Positions 22,206 to 33,712 of a stretch of DNA of 64,000 nucleotides are shown in pieces (the first letter of the stretch is position 1; every line of letters starts with the position of its first letter). The position numbers and the translations under genes are program-made. The notes under the pieces are model-generated. The model had not been told where the DNA came from. It ran no database searches and saw nothing but the letters and a program-made list of their open reading frames with translations. The stretch lies in the NCBI RefSeq assembly GCF_036884655.1, contig NC_088345.1, positions 19,737,001 to 19,801,000 on the forward strand, given 5' to 3'. Origin of the DNA: Musa acuminata AAA Group (lineage: Eukaryota; Streptophyta; Magnoliopsida; Zingiberales; Musaceae).

Positions 22206-25170
22206 ATGTTCAGTTGGAACTGTAGAGGTCTAAAAAGAAAATCAAAATATGTTGCTTTTATCTATCATACACAAGACACCCTATGCTTCTTCTCCTCTAG
22301 AAAACATGTGCCTATAAAGCAATCAATTCAAGCTATTAGGAGACTTGAGAAACATTAGAAAGAAGGTTCATACCCATTTACAAACCATCTAGTGGTATTT
22401 TACTTGCTTGGTCAATTAATTTAGCCCTTGTGTTTCTAAACACCCTCATTTTATTGATAATATAGTGTAATTAAATAATGATAAACCTTAGTTATTGATG
22501 GATGTTTATACCAGCACTTCTATGGTATATAAAAATCAATTATGGAATTTATTCTAGTTTTAAATTTTTTTAAATTGCGATCGGTGTATCTTTGGATATT
22601 TCAACTATATTTTAAATTCATGTGACAAATCTGATAATAGAAAATTATGCTTAATTCTTCTACTCACATTTTTCATAATTTTATCAAAAATTATGATCTA
22701 ACTTAAGGTTTTTGGCTCTAATTGTACATGGTATAATAATCGCATTAGCCATTCTAGAATTTCTATTAGATTAAATCATAATTTTGATGATTTTCTTGGG
22801 ATAAATATGGTAAATTCTTTATTTATCATTTCGATTATACTCCTATTAAAATATATTTTAAGTCTACTCATTTAATCCGTCATAAACTTTTTTATTTTAA
22901 GAACTTCTAGACCCAATACTCTAAAACTATTCATATGATTGGAATAGAAACAATTTAGGTAAATTAGAAACTCATTTTGAGAATAACTAAACTCTTATCA
23001 TGGATCTAGAATCTACAATAACAACAATAACACCTCTCACATTATCAAGCTTTTCTCTCTTTATAATTATTAAATTGCTCCAATCAAGCAAATTAGCCTA
23101 AAATAGTGGGCCGAAGCTAAATGTAATAGGATAAATGATGGTGATAAAAATGTTAAATATTTTCACACCTTAGTTACTCATCGTATAGGCATAGGAATTT
23201 ATGATAATAATTATACATTTATCCAAGATAATAATTCAATTTTTACCATTTTTTGCAAACATTATACTACACTTTGGACTCGTTCAAATCTCAATCCCCT
23301 GGAAAGATCCCACCTCACAATCAGCCATAGTTCAACAAATGAGGAATATAAATCCTTAATAAAACCTTCTCATTTGATGAGGATTTTATGCAGTTAAATC
23401 CATGGGATTGGCAAAAAGTTCAGGTCCTAATGGATTTACCGGTGAATTCTGATCTTACTGCCCCACACTTGGCCCAAGTTTTCCAATACTTGTATAAGAA
23501 AACTTAAATTCTTCCACATTTATATCAAAAAGTAAATGAGCTTTAATGAACAATCTGTCTTTATTCTTATTCGTAATATAAATAATAATATTCTTATTAC
23601 ATAGTGAAACCTTGAGAAAATTAAATCTAAACTTGCAGCTTGGAAGAGTAATCATCTTTCACAAGTTGGGTGACTGTTTCAAATAAAATATATTTTAAAT
23701 TATATTCCTTTACATACTGCAAGATTGCTTCCTTCACAAAATTTAAATATTAGTTATTTTTTTTTTGACTAAAATAATCTTCAAAACAAAGGATTATCAG
23801 TGATACAGTCACCTCACACATACATAATAATCGTCTTGATATTCAAGATATTACCTCCTTTAGGACCACACTCAAAGCTTCTTATAGCAATAAATATCTT
23901 AATAATGATGGCAGCTTATGGAGTAGTATCCTGCATTTCAAATATAACCTAATCCACTCGTACGATATGCCAAAATACAATCACACTAGTTGGAGTTGGA
24001 AACTATACATTCGGGCTATGGGTGAACTTAAGGAATGCTTCTTTAAACAATTAGAAAATGGATAATCTATAAATTTTCATGAGGATCCTTGGTTGATTAA
24101 TATACCTTTAAATCAAATTTCTATATTATTTAAGACAAATTTGATACTTGTAGTAGGTATAATAGTTGATGCACTAATCCAATCTGGTAGTTAAAATATC
24201 TAGTTGCTACTAGATATGTGCACACCTGAGTTGGTTTCTGTCATTAAGACTATAGTTATTGCTTAGTTTCCTTGTCAGAATAGAATAAATGGATTTGGAA
24301 GAACCATCTATTGGGTAAAGTAATTACAAAGGATGCTTATTATTTTTTACATTCCAAATCTTGGTATGGGTAGCATAGGTATATGACAAATCTTAGTTAT
24401 TCTCAGAATTCATATCTTTTGCTAGAAATTACTTTGTAAATGCCTACTTACTGCTAATAGACTTATTTATCTTTATTTTAATATTCAACCTGCTTGTCCT
24501 CTTCGTCTTACTAATCCTGAATCTCTTGTGTTATTATTTTTTCATTACCCTCTTTCCTTCCTAAATCTGAGACCTTCGGGAGACTAATCTTAATCTTCCT
24601 TTTTTTCCTCTATAAACAATCTTGGGATATTGGTGAGTGGCTAAAGGACTGAAAATTTTAAGACTACCTGCAAAAGCAAACCAATTGTGATATATTGAAA
24701 AAATAATAGAATGATGCACTTTTTAACAAGAAAATATCTTCCATTAAATGGGCATTGGCCCAAGCTATGGCCTATACTGGCTATTATATTAAATCATCTT
24801 TATTTGAAGAGACTAAACTGAACACTAGTTTTAGTCTCAGATCAAATGTATAATATGAAGCTCTTGCTATTAAATTTAAACTACGGTCGATCATTTCCAG
24901 ACATAATTATCTATCGAAGTGGACTCTTCTACAATTGTGGACTTACTGATCACATATAGAGAGGCTTCTTCGTCCATAGCTCACGCTATTATGAAAAAAT
25001 AGAGAGGTTACAAAGCCAACTGGAGTCTTATACTATTTCATCATTGCTTTCAAAAATGTAACCAAGTAACGAGTTGGGCAGCTAAAAAAAAATCTAGGAT
25101 TGATAAAATCACTCTTTTGGACTATTAAATTATCCTCCATTCAATGACCTACATAGGTCCTGCTGAAGAA
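22206..25170 (+). pseudogene. LINE ORF2 remnant (endonuclease, RT, RNase H)
   Basis: Starts with MFSWNCRGLKRKS, the conserved beginning of plant L1 apurinic-like endonuclease. At 23411-23450 AKSSGPNGFTGEF matches the RT motif usually written GPDGF. At about 23990-24060 WSWKLYIRAMGELK and a FHEDPWL segment match the region after RT. At 25058-25087 CNQVTSWAAK matches the end of the RNase H domain. Numerous stops and frameshifts; no functional product. Confidence 0.7.
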
Positions 25171-25206
25171 CTGTGAGATCTTAATATATTTCTTTTAAAA
25201 AAAAAA

Positions 25207-25830
25207 CTATATGCCTCAATAAATCTATGGATGACAAGCGCATTTATACAAGGAATTCAAGGATAGATGGGGTATTAAAAATATAATTACACAGTTTCGA
25301 GGAGCATTCTATATAATTTCTCACTTTAAAGGTAATTATTATACAAAAGAAAAATTCAATTGTTTTAGTAACAGTTGTTGATTACATAACAAGTGGGGTG
25401 GTAAATTTCCAATTAGTGATTGGTTAAACAAAGGATCATTTGAGCTCACTCACAATTATATGGTATGATCTTTTAATTTCTTTTGCTACTGCATTTAGGA
25501 AGAAATGACATTCATGCTTCTTATTCCAAATATCTAGTTTTGTTGATCTCAGAAACATACAAATGGTTATGACCGTACAGTGAATGTCTGGATAGCTAAT
25601 ATCTTTTTTTTTTTTTTTTACTTTTAGTTTTATTTTTATTTTTATTTTTATTTTTTAAAGAACAAGTGGTGACGATAAATTGCCAGAAAATTATATTGCC
25701 CATCCTGCACTGATTTCATTCATCTGTTGAGCATGCTTTTTGGAAAAAATAAATAAAACACAGAAATAAATAAAGAGGATAATCTATTCAGCAGTAAACG
25801 GTATGTTAGTTTGTAAGCGTATGCTCTCAA
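25207..25830. other. Intergenic, with a T-rich simple repeat
   Basis: No gene recognised. A run of T followed by TTTTTA repeats lies at 25607-25657. The segment links the LINE tail to the kinase-derived fragment. Confidence 0.5.
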
Positions 25831-26190
25831 GACATAATGGTGGCAAATCTTCCCTTCTCTGTTTAATGCAGCAATTTTTTCGAGGTGATGATGCTTAATG
25901 TGATAACTGAAGATACTAATCGTCTTGATCCCTTTCTCGGATGAGGGAGATTGTCGTGGTTATTTTGTTTCTTTTGGTTTTTGATATTTTTTCCCCCACC
26001 TTACTGCAAAAGATTATAAGGAAGAGGGGAAAAAAAAAAAAAGGATTGGAGATGAAGGGAGGAGACGAGATCGTGAAGGAGCTTGCTTGCTATTATGGCT
26101 CTATGGCTTATCCAATTAGCCTTGGTAAATCAGGAGAAGATACCGTGAAGAAACTTGCTATTATGGTTTTATGATGCATCCAATTAGTCT
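25831..26190 (+). pseudogene. Partial copy of the LRK10-like kinase locus
   Basis: 25831-26023 matches intron 1 of the kinase gene (15701-15882): the shared order is AGACATAAT, TTAATGCA, TTTCGAGGTGATG, TTTTGTT, TTTTTC and CACCTTA-TGCAAAAGATTA. It is followed by two short copies (about 26053-26118 and 26132-26190) of the C-terminal kinase coding segment around 17036-17098, which encodes IVKKLAI-ALWCIQ. Retained intron sequence shows a DNA-level copy, not a retrocopy. Everything between intron 1 and the C-terminal lobe has been lost, so no kinase can be made. Confidence 0.65.
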
Positions 26191-26338
26191 TCGGTTCGAA
26201 TAAGGATTGATTGATGTTTGATGAACTAACGATTGGACAGTTTCAAACCCAATTGGAACTGCTGATTCGGTTCGAATAAGGATTGATTGATGTTTGATGA
26301 ACTAACGATTGAACGGTTTCAAACCCAATTGGAACTGG
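26191..26338. repeat. 76-bp tandem duplication
   Basis: Two adjacent copies starting TCGGTTCGAATAAGG at 26191 and 26267, differing at only a few positions. It directly follows the second kinase mini-copy. Confidence 0.92.
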
Positions 26339-27555
26339 GGTAAATCGATTCAATTTGAGTTTTAATTTTTTTAAGTTGAAATCAGAATCAGAATTGATAA
26401 ATCCGGTTCGATTCCATTTTGAACCATCAAAAAATTAAAAAAAAAATCAATAATCAAAATTGATCTTTGATTGATCGTTTGGGCCTACTGTTAGGTATGC
26501 CTAGTCGATCGACCATTGGCAGGATAAGCAAAAAAATCTATAAATACCTCCTCGATCTCATTCTTAAATCTATAAATACCTATTGCTTATGCAATCTCTA
26601 TACTCTCATAAACTCTCTCTAATTGCAGTCTACTTTCCGATAGCATTCTCTCCCTCGACTAAGCTCCCTTTTTCATTGGCAACTGAAAGTTTAATTCACC
26701 CAAACTCAATATTCATCCTTGATGACAATTTTGAAAGTCCAGTTGTGCCAACTAAGAAAAGTCAACATATTATTGTAGAGATAGAGAAACTCAATACAAT
26801 ATTATAGAGATATTGAACGTCAATACCATATTCAAAACAATCAAGTATAACATCTTTAAGTTGCATTTCAAAAAACTCCAAAATTCTAATAGGATATTTT
26901 TAAATGACTTCTCAATCAATCGATCAAGTTGGTGAAGGGGAAGTAGAATTAGTATAGTAGAAAAATGATTAATGCCGAGACAAAAGAAACATATGAGAAC
27001 GTTTGGCATAAACTCTAAGTTTAATATTTATCTAACATGAGTGTCTAATTTGCCGTGAATCTTACTAATGCTATGATATTCTCTTCACAAAGTTAAAGTT
27101 ATTTCAAGGTACTTTTCTTCGTGACTAAAGAATACATTAAAGTAGTTACCAGCTATAAAACACTTAATTTAGTAAATTTCTATGCATGAAGGGTTTTTCA
27201 TGCACTAGTACTTATTTTAGTATTTTAGGGTTAGAAAGGAGTTTAGAAACTGATGATATTGGTAGAAACTCTCTTAGAATTCTCTCTTAAACTCTATATC
27301 TCTTGGATACTTCCATGAGTGGCGAGTCTTTTGTTTTCAGTTTTGTATCCTTGGGGTGATGTACTTTTTGTATCCTTTTGTGATTTTAAATTCGGTGACG
27401 AGTTATTTTTTGATTTTATTAAAGTATTATCATAAGTTTGATCCTTTTCTATCTGAAAATCTTATTCCAACAAATACAACTATACTATTGGCTTTCTTTC
27501 AAAGTCTATTTTACATTATCCCCCATATCAGTTTGGTATCATATCGATTAATATG
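26339..27555. other. Intergenic; possible hAT-like end near 26340-26450
   Basis: 26339-26440 is rich in CGGTT, GGTTCGA and TTTGAACC words on both strands, which resembles the subterminal repeats of hAT DNA transposons. No transposase frame or terminal inverted repeat was found. The rest, to 27555, holds no recognised gene. Confidence 0.25.
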
Positions 27556-28758
27556 ATACTAAGGGGGGAGGGGGTATGGAGGGTGAATTAGTATTTACGT
27601 AAAATTACATTGATTTAGAAAATTTCGTTTGATTAAATCGTTTCGACAGAGCCTATATCGAAAAGTAATGAAAGTAATGATTTAGAGTAAATGTAAAGTG
27701 AAGTGAGTAGGTAAGTAATGAAAGTAAGCAGTAAAGAAAGAACATACTAGATTTATAGTGGCTCGGTCATTGTGACCTACGTCTACTTCAGATTCCTCCT
27801 CTATCGAGGTCACTAGCATCCACTGATGGTCTTCCTTCAATAGATGAAGACCAACCACCTTCTTATAATGCTTTTTTCCTTTTCATGGGTTTAGGAGACA
27901 ACTCTTATAAGCTTCACACCTCTTCTTGAATGATTATAAAGCTAAAGGAAGAGGAGGAGGACTCTTAGCACTTTTACACTCACAATTTGTTGCTACTTTG
28001 TTACTCTTTCATGCAGAAAGGAGTGAGGTATTTATAGGCCCTAAAGGTTTTAGAATTGGAGCCAAAAAGTGTCTCATTCCAGATTTTCAAGGTACTAGCC
28101 GAACCACCGCCATTATTGGGTGGTACTACCGCATAATACTCTAACACTGGGCAGTACCATCCCCTAGTATGATGGTACTATCACTTGACAAAGTTTTAGA
28201 GCTTGGCTTTGGTAGTACCATTGCCTGACAACATTAATTGTCAGCGGTACCACCGTCCAAACCACTTGGGAGGCTGAGCCTCAAGCAGTTCCATTGCTAG
28301 CTCCGACGGTGCCACCGCCTGATAGTCTGACCTAAACCAGTAATAGGGCCCAATTTGCCCTAAATAGAGTTATTGGAATTTCTTTCAAAATTAACTCAAA
28401 TTGACACCTTAACTACTATAATTAAAGGCATAAACATTTAAAACATAAGCAATCTCATTGTCCGGCACGTCAATTGTTCATCCGAACTCCCGATGAGACT
28501 TTCGACAAACTTCCAACAATCTTTCGATGCACTCCTGTCAATCTTCCAGCGAGCTTTTGCTACATCGTTTGATTTTTCAGTGTATCTCTTGATTCATCCA
28601 ACCCGATGTTCAATCATTGACTCCGACCCAACTTTGATTCTTCTTTAATCGCTTTGCCTTTCTCACAATTATAGTTAGTCCTACATCACTTATCTCAATA
28701 CATGGATTAGATCATTAATTCACCAATTGATGTTATCGTCAAAATCCAAGATTCAACA
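27556..28758 (-). repeat. SIRE-like 3' LTR (minus strand)
   Basis: The internal-side terminus GATTCAACA ends at 28758 and is followed by the minus-strand purine tract of the family, so this is a 3' LTR. It has a TATA box at 28030-28036 (minus strand) and GGTACC-type motif variants at 28100-28330. The outer end (27556) lacks the first about 20 bases seen in E2 (TGTTAGGATCGGAG), so it is truncated or highly diverged. Confidence 0.78.
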
Positions 28759-29096
28759 ATCTCTCCCTTTTGATGATGACAACCAAATGATGTTGGAGTT
28801 AACCCTAACTCCCCCTATCTATATGCCATATTGAGATAAAGTAAACTTGAATTCAAAAGGAATCACAATCTTTGAATTTAAGTTAAACACTTTCGATCAT
28901 ACTGATCAAATGTAATATATCATATCAAAATTTCAACATGTTGTGCATCATTAAAACATGCACAATTTTGAAACCTTACATTTCATCCTTACTTTATACA
29001 TGATACCAAAAATAAATCAACATCACTTTGGGCATATCATACACGATACTAAATCATTCATAATACATCATTTTGGGCAATCATACATGATGCTAA
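28759..29096 (-). mobile_element. 3' internal stub of a minus-strand SIRE-like element
   Basis: Starts with the polypurine tract on the minus strand (28759-28772) and the conserved GTTAACTCC-AACCAA stretch also found before the E6 and E7 3' LTRs. It is cut at 29096 by the E5 LTR in opposite orientation. Coding parts of this element are not in the window. Confidence 0.7.
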
Positions 29097-30546
29097 TGTT
29101 GAATCTCAGATTTTGATGATGAAACCAACTGATAGTGTTTATGATTTGATCTGTATTTTGAGTGATGTAGGAAGCTTCGATCAGGGAGAGACAATTAAGG
29201 TAGGAAGAATCATGTTAGGCCAGAATGGAACATGTCAGAAGATTGGATGTCGAGCCGGAGGATCGATCGATGTATCGACATAAGGCTTTGGGCCATGGGT
29301 TCAGGCATCGAGCCAAGAAGAACGAAAATTGCATCAAGGAAATCGGAGTTCCGGAGGTCAACTAGCCAATTGGGCAATAGGTCACAAGAGAGGATGATGC
29401 GCCGAAGAATCAGATGAAGTATCAATGAACCAATGACATGCTGGACAACATTTGATTTAAGCATTGTAATAATTGTCTAGATCAAAGTAGGTTTTAAGTG
29501 TGTAAGATTAACTATAATAGTAAGCTATAAAGCAAAATAAAGTCTCAGAGTCAAAAATAAGATTTCATTGAGAGTTCGAGAGTTCATTAGAAGTCCGGAC
29601 GTTTATCGAAAGTTCTGTCGGAATTGATCGAGAAGTCTAGGAGCTTGCCAGAGAAGCTCATCGGAACTCGCCAAGAAGATCGTCGTGAAGTCTAAGAGTT
29701 TCTCGGGAGTCCACTGGAACATTACCGAGAGATCGTCAGAAGTTTGTCGGAAGATCGCCGGAAGAAACCTAGACTTACCAGACTTATTTAGCTTAATGTA
29801 TGCCTTAAAATTCATAGTTAGCATATAATTGGGTTGGAATTGGGCCAACTCAATTAGGGACTAATTGGGCACAAGTTTGGGCTGTGTTGGGCCAAGTAAA
29901 AGGCCCAAATAGTGACCCAACAAGTGGAACCGTCATGGCATAGTCTCCGAGACTGTGTTAGGCGGTGGTACCGCCAAGACCTGGGAAACCTGGGATGAGA
30001 TACTTTTAGGCTCCAAGTTTGAATCCACTTAAAGCCTATAAATACCCCTCTCATCCCTGATTAACCAACACACAACTAAGAGCAAAAAGAAAAGAAAACG
30101 CTGTTGTAATCTTGTGTGAACTCTTCTCAAATTCTAAGTGTTAGTCTTGTTTAAGAGAGGAGTGGACGGGGTTGTAAAGGTTCTCTCCTGAACCTGTTAA
30201 AAGGAGAATCAAGTTGTAAGGGTAGTTGATCTTCGCCCATTGAAGGAAGATCGTTAGTGGATGTCAGTGGCTTTGACGGAAGAGGAATTAGTGGAGTGGA
30301 TGTAGGTCATGACAACCGAACCACTATAAATTATTTGCATTTCGTTTTGAGCAATTTACCTTTACTGCAAACTGCTTTACCTTTTTATTACTTTCACTAT
30401 GCTCCCATACTCTTTTAAGTTAATATCTTTATGAAATAGTTTTCGTCGAAATCATTTTTTTTATTGTACGGAGATTTTCAAACCGATGTAATTTTTTCAT
30501 TGCACTAATTCACCCCCCCCCTCTCAGTGCTGACTCGTTCCTAATA
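29097..30546 (+). repeat. 5' LTR of E5 (1450 bp)
   Basis: TGTTGAATCTCAG at the start and TTCCTAATA (from CCTAACA) at the end. TATA box TATAAATA at 30037-30044. It has an extra about 300 bp near its start (29140-29470) that is absent from E2, E6 and E7 LTRs but present in reverse at 57150-57440, defining a long subfamily. Confidence 0.8.
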
Positions 30547-30548
30547 GT

Positions 30549-30560
30549 TAGTATAAGAGC
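30549..30560 (+). promoter_or_regulatory. Degraded primer binding site (E5)
   Basis: TAGTATAAGAGC, matching the family's TGGTATCAGAGC at 10 of 12 positions, three bases after the LTR. Confidence 0.7.
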
Positions 30561-30599
30561 CACGTCTTTTCTCATTTAGTTTAGCACCCAAGAGAAACG

Positions 30600-31660
30600 A
30601 CCCTTTTCGACTTTCAAGAGAATTTTTCTATCGTTCGTCCTCCTATATTCAATGGGATGGACTACACTTATTGGAAAACTCGAATGAGAGCTTTCTTCCT
30701 TTCTATGGATTTAAACTTATGAAATATCTTTGAAAATGGATTTCAGAAGTCTTTTACTCTAATAATAAATGGAATGATTTGGAGAAGAAAACTTTTTCTT
30801 TAAATGCTAGAGCTATGAATGCTTTATTTTGCTCTTTAGATAAAAATGAATTCAATTGGGTTTTTACTTGCGAAACGACTTTTGACATTTGGCATACACT
30901 CGAAATCACACATGAAGGCTTCTAGGGTAAAAGATTCTAAAGTTAATCTTTTAATGTATGATTTTGAACTATTTCGAATGAAACTAAGCGAAACCATTAT
31001 AGACATGTACACCCGTTTTACGGATGTCGTCAATGGTTTAAAAGCTCTTGGCAAATGTTTTTCGAATCTTGAACTTGTTAATAAAGTTTTACGATCTCTT
31101 TCAAAAACTTAGGATCTAAAGTAATGGTCATTTAAGAGGCAAAGGATTTGAATACATTCCCTCTCGAAGAACTTATCGGATCTTTAATGACCTATGAAAT
31201 GAGTTGTATGGCACAAAATAAACATGAGAATAATCTTCCAAATAACATAAAGGATTTGACACTTAGAACAAATGAAGATCACTCGAGCAAAAGCTCAAGT
31301 GATGATGAACTTAAACTTCTCACTATAAAACTTAAAAAGTTTATTAAACAAGAATTAAATAATAAAAATAAACTTAAAAAGAAATTTCCAAAGAAGAAGA
31401 GAGCACTCAAAGTGACTTAGGATGAAATGAGTGCATCCGTAAAAGAGGAACAAACCGATGAAGATGAAACAACAAACTTCGCATTGATGACTCTCAACAA
31501 TAAGGTAAAAAACTCAAACAAAACCCCCTTAGTTTATTTTGAAATTACTTGATGCATTTCATATGTTATTTTTAATTTAGTTAGTAAAAAATATTAAATA
31601 AATAAATAAAAAAGGATCATGCTTTTCTTTTTCTAGCTAATTTTGAAAATGATAATGACA
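30600..31660 (+). pseudogene. gag: Copia gag remnant (E5)
   Basis: Frameshifted and stop-ridden homologue of E1 gag. Recognisable pieces in order: a PPIFNGMDYTYWKTRM-like segment, LNARAMNALFCSLDKNEF, MYTRFTDVVNGLKALGK, FPLEELIGSLMTYEM and a coiled-coil-like segment related to FHDLFDEC near 31555. The zinc knuckle region is lost. Confidence 0.75.
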
Positions 31661-32409
31661 ATTGCATGTTTTATGAAAATGAAAAAAAATGTTAGATCTA
31701 ATGCTTCTACATCTAATAAGATTAATCTTATGTATGTTTTTAAGAAGCAATAGTATGTATCATGTTGATTTCCATATTGCCTTGCGATTATAAATGATAA
31801 TGCATGGCTTTTGTATGGAAGACTAAGTATGAAAAGTTATATTCACCTAAAAAGAAAAATGCATAACTACAACAAACAAAATGATTTTGATTGAAAATGT
31901 TTTATGCTTGATGAAATAAATTTTAATGATTTAAAAATATTAAAAGTTTTGGTACCATGCTTGATAATTTTATACTATGAATGAGATTTTGAAGTTACAT
32001 ATGATGATTTTTTTGTGATTTATGGCTTATTAATCTTTGTCTCAATGAAAGTTGCTTTTTCGGTTTTAAACATGATGAATCATTTTCATACAAAAAAACT
32101 TGAGCACACTTATATGAAATCAATTACACAAAATGAAACACATAAAAAAAGAAAATATATTATCATTGAAATTAAAATGATGAATCAAATCTCTTATTTG
32201 AAGAAGCCTTATGTTTAATGTGTGATGCTGTTTTGGTTTCGATGGTTTTTATGAAGAAATTTATTTTTTAATTCTAAATAATGATGCATGCTTTGACTTG
32301 GGATAAAAAAACTTGGGTATATTTGTGTGAAATAAATCAACCAAAAAAAGGGGGAAGGAAAACATTTTTCTTAAAGAATATCTCAAGCCCTACTTTATTG
32401 ATTTTTTAA
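31661..32409. other. Unassigned AT-rich sequence
   Basis: No gene recognised. It may be the degraded remainder of E5 or older retrotransposon 3' sequence. A purine run (32344-32360) resembles a polypurine tract, but no LTR start follows. Confidence 0.35.
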
Positions 32410-33135
32410 AAAGGGAGATCAATGAATGTATCCCGTCGCGGTCGCCCGGCGGGACAGCACCGCTTGCGGAGGCAGCGACGCCCGAAGGGGGAGCCCACCT
32501 GCAGCGACAGCGCCGCCAGCGAGCGTGCCGCCTGCAGGCGAGGGCAGCGCCCTCGCCCCGTCACACAGGCCGCCGCCAGTAGGGTGGCGGCGGCGGCAGC
32601 AGCGAAAAGGGGAAAGGGTATTAGGGTTTTCTGGGCAAAAGACAGTTTTGCCCCCTCGGAATTTGAGAAATTCCAGTTTCTGTCTTTTGTCCAAATTACG
32701 AAAATACCCTTAGGAATTGAGAAATTCCCTACATGTCCCTGATTTCAGAAAAATATTAATTAATTAAAAGGTTTAGTTGATTATTATTTTTATTATTATC
32801 TAGTAGTCCTACATGATGATGATTATTTATACAAGTGATGTATGATGTGTGGACGGATGATCATGGACCGTGTGATGTGTGTACTTGTGATTATTATTAT
32901 TGAGGTCTGCGAACCTCCATTATATTTCTCGTTTATTGTCGGGCCTGCGTGCCTATAATTAAGTTGTAATCACATGAGGAGGCGCAGCGGGAGCGTGGAT
33001 GCGATAGCGGGACCCACGAGACGGACGATCGTGATGCATGGAGATGCATCAAGATGTCGACGGAACCGACGAGGACGAGATGGACGATCACAGGGCATGG
33101 AGATGCACCGTTGCACACATAGATCTTGATGTGAG

Positions 33136-33165
33136 TGATTAGGCCTACTGGCTCGGGCCTAATCA
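33136..33165 (+). other. Perfect 10-bp stem-loop in the copia-B leader
   Basis: TGATTAGGCC (33136-33145) is the exact reverse complement of GGCCTAATCA (33156-33165) with a 10-base loop between them. Confidence 0.75.
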
Positions 33166-33395
33166 TATTAGGTTGTGGTTCATGATCATCTGATGTGATT
33201 GCTTATACACATACTAGATATGCATATATATTTGCATGCGATGTAGATATATATTAAATATGTATATGTGTGACATGTCATATTAGGAGACCAAATTATA
33301 GAAACATCTCTCGATAATATTAAGTCGGTAAACGTGAGGCAATTAGATTGACCCACGTGGCCTTCCATCGTTATGAGTAGGAACCGATTCCCGGT

Positions 33396-33712
33396 GTAGG
33401 TTGAGTTGGTCGAGTCCCTCGAGACTCACCTATATCGCGATTCGCAATCTTGCTTACGACATAGAGATGTCACCGGTGACCTGAGGGCATGGTATGCTTG
33501 GTCGAGTCCCTCAAGGGTATATCATCAAATCAGACTCATCTTGTAACGAAGGTGTTGACTTAACCGAGCATCATGGTTGGTCGAGTCCCTCGAGGCCATG
33601 GTGATTCGGAGGCCGAACAGGACGGGAATCACAAGGAGTTGTGATCGGCAAGAGTTGCCTACGTTTTAGGCTTAGTGTGATTGGTCGAGTCCCTCGAGGT
33701 TACACTAAGACG
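33396..33712 (+). ncRNA. Four hairpins with a shared tip and different stems
   Basis: The core TTGGTCGAGTCCCTCGAG occurs at 33406, 33498 (with CAAG), 33577 and 33681. Within it TCGAG-TCC-CTCGA forms a five-pair hairpin with a three-base loop; the second copy has one mismatch. Each core is flanked by arms that pair with each other but differ between copies: TAGGTTGAGT/ACTCACCTA, ATGGTATGC/GGTATATCAT, CATCATGG/CCATGGTG, CTTAGTGTGA/TTACACTAAG. The changes keep pairing, often as G-U wobbles. I infer a structured RNA element of the copia-B transcript, possibly for packaging or translation. Transcription is not shown. Confidence 0.5.

Larger units (their letters stand above)
20990..25206 (+). mobile_element. 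Degenerate L1-type LINE
   Basis: Order on the plus strand: an ORF1-like DUF4283 remnant (about 21007-21480), an endonuclease start (about 22206), RT fragments (about 23405 on), the Cys/His region after RT (about 23990-24150), an RNase H remnant (about 24750-25100) and an A-run at 25197-25206. This is the order of plant L1 elements. All frames carry many stops and shifts, so the insertion is ancient. Upstream sequence from about 20584 may belong to it but I cannot show that. Confidence 0.75.
29097..31660 (+). mobile_element. E5: truncated SIRE-like copia element
   Basis: 5' LTR 29097-30546, a degraded primer site and about 1 kb of broken gag. No protease, integrase or RT follows; beyond about 31660 family sequence is no longer recognisable and copia-B leader begins near 32410. 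Its LTR belongs to the long subfamily shared with the solo LTR at 55952-57489. Confidence 0.75.

Noticed and set aside
32419..32742. Arginine- and alanine-rich frames in the GC-rich block
   Set aside because: Three overlapping frames on two strands are all open, which GC-rich sequence produces by chance; no recognisable domain.
33406..33423. Resemblance of the hairpin core GGTCGAGTCC to a tRNA B box, suggesting a SINE or tRNA-like gene
   Set aside because: It lacks one base of GGTTCGANTCC, no A box or tRNA arms can be fitted, and the flanks pair in a way unlike a T arm.
33396..33712. CRISPR-like array (short repeats at regular spacing)
   Set aside because: Only four copies, uneven spacing, plant retrotransposon context and paired flanks; no CRISPR features.
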